Shown here one piece after another: positions 51,301-60,300 of a stretch of 64,000 bases of DNA. The notes under the pieces are model-generated. The model did not search any database. It was not told the DNA's origin and worked only from the letters and a program-made list of their open reading frames with translations. Source of the stretch: Phalacrocorax aristotelis (Eukaryota; Chordata; Aves; Suliformes; Phalacrocoracidae); the NCBI RefSeq assembly GCF_949628215.1, contig NC_134276.1, forward strand, positions 34,211,226 through 34,275,225, given 5' to 3'. Both the position numbers and the translations under genes were made by a program. How positions within the stretch are numbered: position 1 is the first letter of the stretch; each line of letters opens with the position of its first letter.

Positions 51301-54300
51301 CCTGTGACTTCATCAAATTCAGTCTTTTTATATAGACAGGAATCTGTTAAAGACTTTGGCAAACATGCTCCCGACATTTTCAATTTCTTCCTGACATCAC
51401 AAGTGATACTGCGAGCAAGGGATTCTGAAAAATGTAACAACTCCGTGCATTCTATTCTCTGCGTGCTAATACTCCTTTCATACGCTTGGTCTTCACAGCG
51501 ATGAATGCTGCTTTTCGCTTGCTGTACTGTATCTTTATTGACTGCTTTGATCAGTTCCACCTTACCATTTACCTGTGCATTTTGCCCAGGAAATGTCTTT
51601 CTGTTGTATCTCAATTTGTTTTTTCTAGCAGCTTGCTGTAAGCCTGATTTGATAGACCTGTAAGCAAGTCTGCTAGCATACTGATCCATTAACAGTTCAG
51701 CATTACCACCTTCTCTTTTCAGAACTCGAATGATATGATCTGCGTATTCGTCAGTCACACTTTCACAGCTTGGGTATTTGGAGGTCAAACCTGTCGTGCC
51801 TGAACCTTGTGGTAAAGGAAGTACAGATGAATCTCTCTCCGCCGGCCACTGCTCCCGCACTGGACCGCACTGTTCTTTTGAACTATAATCTTTATTCCCT
51901 TTTCTCAGATAAAGGCAATCCACCTGACAGTTAACCCTCTTCAACCTCAACAGTTTACAATGCCTTGATTTCACTATTTTCTTGGCCTCATTGATGACTT
52001 TTCCCGCCATATAACCTGCATAATTCCATAAAGAATTGCATGTCTCTTCTGGGATATTTGTAAATGCAGGATATCCACATTTTTTGGTTTGCATACCTAA
52101 TGGAACGTGTCTATCAGCTTCCCTTTCGTCTGTTTTACCATCTAAATGGGAAGCAGCCATTTCAGTCGCTATGGAAATTATATGGCTAGCTAAGCAATCT
52201 GCATACTGAATTGTTTTTTCTGAACGCTCCTCTTTCTCAGCAGGCATTTCAGAATGATCTTCATCTTCACTACTTTCCACTTCTTCAGAAAGTGACCGCA
52301 TGAGTTTCAGCATAAATTCCTCCTTTTCCAAAGAGTCATGTTCAGTTTCAGGCAAACCAGTAATGGATGGATTATATGGTGTAGAAGGTGGTGTTGCTGG
52401 TGCAAATTCCTTTGCTAATTCTCCCTTGAGTTTCTTAGATAGTTTTCTTAGGTTTCTTTCAGAACTGCTTTGACAGGGTACTAAAGGAGTTGGGGGGGGT
52501 GTATCAGGCATTACACAGGTATTTCCATCTTTGAGACTTGATTTATCTTCCATCTGCAAAGCGTCTTCACTGCCAAGCATCACTGAAGACAAGCTATTTG
52601 CATGCAGAAAACAATCAGCCTGCCTGTAAGTCAAAGGCCCTGATGATGGTTTCTGAGTATCATGGTTTTTTGAGGGCTTATTTAAGTATGTTATTGAGCA
52701 GCTTCCTGCGTCAGTGAAGTCCTCTAGAACATGCCTAGCAAAAGTCACAGTGGAACAAGGCGGTGGTGATTTTGAAGAAAACCTGTGTCCTTTTTGTTCC
52801 TGCCAACAATCTTTAGATTCTGAAAAACACTGAGCAGAATGAGTTGGGGTAAGAAATTTACATGGATTATTCAAAGCCATCTGTTGCTGTTCCACAATTA
52901 TAGAAACATTACTTTGTTTCTCAGCCTCTTGCTTCATTACACATTGTTCTTTTCTACCAATACCTGCGTAAGTCTGTGAGCTCACATTACATGCGAAATT
53001 CTCACTAGTGTTGCACAACACAGTTTTACTTTCAGCCACAGACTGTTTTATGACACACTTGGCCAAGTGATCTGCAAACACATTCTTGGGAAAATCTTCA
53101 CCAATACATTGCACATACGGTTTTTTATCTACTACTTTTCTTGTTAAAAAATCTGTATACTCTTCTACTGCTTTTGTTGCTCTAGATGAGGTTATGGCTT
53201 CATAAGCTTCATTTACTATCATATCTACCATAGTTCCAGAGAAAGTATTAATGCCTTTTGACCCACTTGTTAATTCTGAATCACTGTTCATTCCAGATCT
53301 GTTATTTGTTTGTTTGGTGTCATTTTGGTTATGTAAAAATGATGGAGTATTTTCAGTATTTTGACTGTGATCTGAAGTTAGGTATATACTTCTGAAAGAA
53401 GCGACTTCCTCCTCTCTGTTTCTGCTTGTGAAAAACGGATGAGCAGAGTCTTTGTATATTTTTTTATTGTCATCAGAATTTGGAGCAGTGGATACTTTTG
53501 CTTTATAAGCATCAGAGGAAACCTGATGTTGACAAAGAACTCTTCCAGCTAAGGGCACAGGTATTGAACTTACAACACCAGAGGTGCAAAACAGAGCTTG
53601 CTGTACTGTACATTCCTTCTTGGAATCTTGGATTGGCTTCAGTGCTACCCTATCGTTAAAATTAGGAGAAACTGTGGAAGTCTGTGTTGACTCTAACATA
53701 CTTTCTGCGCTCACGTATTTAATGTTGTCCATGGAAACACTAATGGCTGCTTGTGTTGTGAAGGTCACATCAACCTGAGATAGTTCAATAAAAGCCTCCT
53801 GAATGACAGATTCAGACAAATCCCTGGCATAGGATCTTACCACTTTGTCTTCATAATCGAATGATGAAGGCTGTGCAGCTGTAGGTGTCGATGGATATGA
53901 AAACTGGCATACTTCCATGATTCCTTCAAACACAAGTTCTTCAGCAAGGTCTGCCGCAAACCGTGCAACAGTGTTGGTAAATATTTGTTTCTTTACGTGC
54001 CGCAGTTCTTTCAACGCACCAGTTATAGCTTCACTCACCAAAAAGCTTGCTATCCCATTAATGGCACGCTCCTTCAGGGAGATTGCTCTACGTCTTCCAA
54101 TCTCATAAAAAGCCATCTGAAAGACTGAAGAAGTTAACCTAGCAGCCAAATGACAAAGTGCATTGGTGCAAGAAGAAACGCCTTTTTGCAGGTCTTTAAA
54201 TGCACTGCCGAAACTTTTTTCAACTAATTCAGCTGCAAATTTTTGAATGCTAGCTCTAATCATTAATGATTTATGTTTAGATTTTGCTTGTTTATCTGGC

Positions 54301-57300
54301 TCCTTACCAGTTTTCATTTTGAGATCTGCAGCTTGACCTTTTCTGTCTTTCAAAGAAAACCCTTTGCGTTTCAAATCATTTCCTGCACATACGTGTTCTG
54401 ATGAGGACTCAGGCTGAAAAACAGAACCCAGTATTTCAAATGAAACACTATCAGCATATGCTGAATAACTATTATAAACTGCATCATGGTGATTTTGACC
54501 TGTCCCATCTCCACCAAGATTAATTCGACATAAACATTCAGAAGAACCACAGCTCCCTAGTGGGCTGAAAGCCGATGATCTAATAGGGCTGAACAACCCT
54601 CCATTCTCTTCCCCTGATGTTTTAACTGGGCGAGGGGAATCTGGAACATCAAAGATGCTGCTATATGGCGATTCTGGTTTACGAGGAGTGGGCTTCTTTA
54701 CATTGGCTGGGAGAGTGGGACGATCAAACTTGAATTTCTGAGGATTCATTGTAATTCTTGCAGAAGACAACTGTTCATGTGCAGTCCTCCTTTTCTGGGA
54801 GGGATTCCCTTGGATGGGATCCCTAATAACTTTTTCCAAGGCTTGTTCCAGCTCATCAAATTGATCAAAACTATCAAAAAATTCACTTACTTCTGAGTCT
54901 GAATCCTCTATACCATCTTTCACTACAGGAATTTTTGGCAGCTGAAGTTTTGCCTTCAGGCTTTTTTGATACCCTTCTTCATCTAAGAAGATGATGGGAC
55001 TTGGGCTGGAGCAATCTGACTCGGAGGATTCAGCTGGAGAAGAGGAAAACAATGTTTTACATAAAAAATTAACACCTTGATCAGGATTATATGGCTTATA
55101 GAAACTCCTTTGTATCCAAGGATCAGAAATTGAGGTTGTAACTGAATTTTTTACTGAGGACAGTTCCTTAAGTCCCAGAATATCAATCAAAGTAGAAGAT
55201 CTGGCAGAAGACTTTCGACGTGCAGAACCCACACGGATCTTTGAGTCAACAGCTTCTAAACATTGAACAGGGATGGTCTGTGAAGCAGCATCTCGATGGT
55301 TTCGAGAAGTAAAGCTGCATGCACCTGAAAAAAAACCCCCAATATTTCTTCAAAACCAAGAATTTTCACATAACTACAGAAAATTTGGGACAGATTTTAG
55401 TGGCAGTTGCTGGGCTTTTTACTGTTGCAAAATGCTGCCCGATCTTTCAGGATTAAAGCAATCTTGTATTTTTTTCCAAATCCTATTATACTAATCTAAT
55501 CGCTGAAAAATTGATGTATTTTTAACACACAAAGCAGAACAAGATTCTATTTGATCTGCATCTGACACTAAGATTAGAATCTTTGGTTTATGACTTGATA
55601 AACTGTTGTGGAAAGAACAGGGGAAAAAATTTTCAATTGCATAATACCCGTTAACAAAACATCATTAAGGTAAAAAACTTACTCTTTATTTACATTTACT
55701 TTCTTGTGAAATCCCAACAGCCTAAACTTCAAATAAGAATTTCTACAAGTCAACAGCATGCAAGAACTTACCAGCACTTTGTATCTTTGAAGGCTCATCT
55801 TCATCTAAGTGTTCGAAAGCAGTGACAAAATCATCCTCAATTGAAGAAACTGACTGATTAGTGTCATCATCTTCTCCATGGGATGTCTCTGTTTGATGTT
55901 TTTGCGATGAGTTTATTTCCACTGCGTATCTTATGCCTGTGGAATACTTGCTCAGCAAGGTAAATATATAATCAAATTTGATCCTTGGGAATGAAGGAGA
56001 CAGTCTCATCACACAAAACACATCAGGAAGCTGATTCTTGAAGAAGAGAGCAACAAGAAAACAAACATAACAACCTTGGAATGATTTCAACTGTCAGGAG
56101 TAGCAAGGGATTCCTTCAATGCATTTTTGTGAACAGTAAACAATTTACAAATATTTTAGAGATAAGAAAATGAATGGAACAGTTTGTGTAGAGTGATAGG
56201 AAAACAAGTGATTTTAACTAACTTCTGCATTCTGAATAAATTGTTGCAAGAAAACAAACAAAAGGTTGTGTAATACAACCCTGATAATATGTACTCAAGA
56301 ATCTATTAATTAAAGAATGTGTGTTAAAAATCTGTAGAGGAAGACAGTATTTCAAAGCATGTTTATGCTGAATAGTACTGCAGTATATAGGATATTTGCT
56401 TCTTCAAGGTATTTTTTACCTTATATGCAATATAATTACACTTAACATGCATGATTAGTCAATATGGCCTTAAGAAGTTTGCTTTAACAACATTTAAAAT
56501 TGGAAATAATATAATGAAAAAATAATAATAATAATAATGGAAATAATATTGGAAATAAAAATAATGGAAATTATATTACTAACATTTATAATTGTAAATA
56601 CTTTTTTAATAAGGGAAGAGCCCACTGTGTTTTATGAACACCTGACATTCTCATAATTTTTGGCACCTCTGTTTCAAGAAGAAAAGTCTGCAAAGGATGG
56701 AAGCTGTGTCTGAGCAGAGCAGAGAGAGGTAACTTGACAAGTTTCATCTTCTTTCCAAATTGGCGGTGAAAGGGACTATAGTCTAGCAGAAGCATGGGAT
56801 CAGCACCGTAATTAAGTAGGTATTAAATATTTTCTGTTAATAACACAGCACCTGAAAGCACCAAGTTTATTCCGAGGTTTTCTAACATTCATTTTAAAGA
56901 AACCGCACAAATATAACATCATCAATACTACTATGGCTAAGTAGGTCCAAAAACACAAGACGACAAGGTGTGGTACGACTAAACTCTTTATGCGGCCAAA
57001 TAAAATGCTTCTGTAATTAAGACATGCAAGAAGATACAGAACGTTTACCTGATGTTTCATGACATAAGGTTTTGCCAAAGTTTTCTTTACATCTTTTAGA
57101 AATACAACCTCATTTTCTTTTATTTTGCACAACTGAAGAGATTTCAGAACATCTGGGAGCTCTGCAGAAACAGCTGCCAACTCCTGATTTAAACATACAA
57201 ACACATTGAGAATACAAAGGGAAAAAAATAACATGTAAATGATAATGGATTTGATTTCATATCCCCCCTAAACAGTAACAGGTGCTAAGTTTGGTAAAGC

Positions 57301-60300
57301 TCCTCCTTCCTCTATTTCTTGCCCTATCCCCCACATATTCTCTCAAACTGTGGTATAAAGCTCGTGTAAATAAGCTTCAATTTAGTCCACACTCATCTCC
57401 AGCTCACTGTTCTAACAAAAGAAGAAATTCCACTGTTACTGAGGGGCCAGAAGAGGCTTAAAAGTCACAAAGGAGAATCTTGTAAGCACTGAAAAACAGC
57501 TGCACATCCTACAAGGTACGCAACTACAAAGAGAAGACTGAACTCAGCTACTAATGGTTTTCAATGGATCTCTACATGCTCTTATTGTGCTTTATTGGAA
57601 CAGTGTTTTAGCCCACTATGACAAAAACAGGGACAAGGCACTTCTTTAAGCATCATCTTGGATAGCTTTTAGATTTACCTCATATAGAAAAGGACTATGA
57701 AAGATTTATGATCGATTGTTTTTAAACAATCTAAATACTATACTGATCCACATGGCACAAAGCAAGTCTCCATAAACCTACTCAGCCAGTTTTCTCTAAA
57801 TTCCATCTAACTCTAGACAATCAAATATTTCTTACCCATACTTTAAAGAATGTCTACACTATTACCATTTGATTAATTAGCAACATTGATACAACTTTGA
57901 ACACAAATGGATTGCGAGTTTCTGTTTTTCATTTTTAAACATCAGAAAACTATTACAGCAATCTCCATCTGCCAAGATCTAGGCAGAGTAGAAGTGTGGA
58001 GTTGCACTGTAAACATCTATGTTGTGGGTTATACTGATGCGTAAATTGCATGGGAAGATTAAATTCTTAACTTCTTAAAATGGCATGGCCCAGGCCCACT
58101 AGTTTGCTACGCTTCCCCTTTTAAAATAAGGTTTCATCATCTAACTCTCCAGAATAATATCTTAAGGCATAAACGTAATACTGACTCCTGGTCCCCCACC
58201 AGCAATTCACAGCTAACAGTCAATTCAGTAAAGTTTCACCTTTGCAGATGACACTCACACCATATTAATAAGCACAACTCTACTAAGGAGAAGATTATAA
58301 ACCTGAATACTGATACACACAGGCTTTTAACAAAAAAGCCCAAAACAAAACACCCACTCACCCCAACCTCCCTCCCCAAATCCCCCCCAATTTAAGCAAG
58401 CTATTTCAAACCATTCCAATACAAAGACTGGCCCAGGTAATACTTTAAATACATATGTAACATTGATGATCATATTAAAATGATTTTTCAACCTTTCAAT
58501 GATATTTAAAACTTAGGTTTTAAGTGCTCAAGGCATACATATTTCATTTCTCGAGCACCAAAACTCCTCCATCTAAAAAAAGTATGTACTACCTAGAAGA
58601 GATCACCTGTACTGAAGAACTTTATTTTCCAATATAGATAGATTTATACTTTACCTGCAAATAAGCAGTACCCGTCTCTTCGGCAAAACTTATAAATGTA
58701 ATCTGTAAAAGAAATACATTAACGTATTGAAGTACAGAAAAGAACTTTTTCGTCATCTGCAGATACTTAGAGAGTTAAAAATTCATCAAGTTGTACCGTA
58801 AAGCTTCATGCTACTGCCATGAAAACCATACCTTAAGGTAGCATAGCTTGCTCAAGCAGTAGCACATAGTCTTACATAAAGATTAGTACTGCTACATTAT
58901 TTGACTTGTGAAAGGTCAGATCAAACGAAAGAGCATATACAACATTTAAAACCCACTACACAGAAATTTTTCTAGTGGCCTATTGGCTGGTACACATTGA
59001 GCAATGTGTGTAAGTCTCATTACATCGACTGAAATAAATACAATTTTGCAAAGATCAGTGCTCATCTGACCTTGCTTCAAGCTGGACACATATAAAACAG
59101 TTCCAGTCTAAAATCTGTCCACGCTAACTAACTGTGATGTATTCAGATATACTGAAGAGGGCATAATCACAGGTTGGAAGGGACCTCAGGGATCATCTAG
59201 TGTCAACACATTATACAGTTTACCATGTAAATTCATTAGCCTAAGGCCAAAACACAACAGATTACTTAAACCACATGTTTGCATGCAATATCCAGTAGAT
59301 TAATTCTTTTACTTCAGGCGTTTAACTATTCAACCTAAAAAATAATTTAAAAAAGAGTCTTGTCAGGGACAGGAACCTGGAATATGTCAGAAATGTCAGC
59401 TTTACCTCAGATTTTTTTGCTTGTGCACAGGGGAGATATTTTATCACATATTCTCCCTTGCTTCTGTCTACATCTACAGGTGTCTTGTACCATTCAACAT
59501 GAACAGAGCAGGGAGTCAGTATTTTGTCTTACCTTCATTCTTCAGTGTCAGATCATGATATATATTACATCCGCTACTGTTTCAAACATCAGATCTCCTC
59601 AGTTCTCAACTAGTATTTCCCTAACAATAAATCAATAGTGTATCTGCATGCTCAAAGTAAAAAAAATAATCCCACGGCATTTATTTTCAAAACAAGGTTG
59701 TAAGAAAATAAATTTTGCTTTCATTTTGTAGATATGGAATAAAGCACAAAGATTAAATACTTCCACTGATGTTTGGGCTGAAGTTTGATATGGCTTGGAT
59801 TCAATTGTTTCAGAGCACTGTGCATAGACTCCATTTCATGTATCGAAGTCACAGCTCACACTAAATTTCTAGCAGCTACTCCCTGTTACTGTAAGGTTGT
59901 CAGGTGGTTCTCAAGTTTGAAAACAGTAAAGAACATCACTATGTTTATAATCACTTAATAGTAACTGATTACGCTACTTGCTTGCACATACACAGAATCT
60001 ACGAAACAGACAAATCTAGAAAACAAAATGGCTGAAAAACAATTCTGTTTTGAACTGTATTTGAGTTTTGAATATGTTCTTTCAATGTATGACAAAAAAA
60101 CAAACAACCCCACCTTTCTTTTAAACTGAAATCATACTAATATATTAAAAAATGCTGACTTGTTTATTTCAGGGGATCTCATGCTGGGAAGCTACTGTGT
60201 CCCCAGAAAAGATCTTCCTTTTTACATTGACTTACCCTTATTTCAGTTATGACAAAATTATAAATGAAACAATACTTCACAGTAGCATTCCAAATAGCTC

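Noticed and set aside
59700..59830. Possible MIR-like SINE
   Set aside because: Only a vague match to the MIR core (cattttgtagatatgg). Too weak to annotate.
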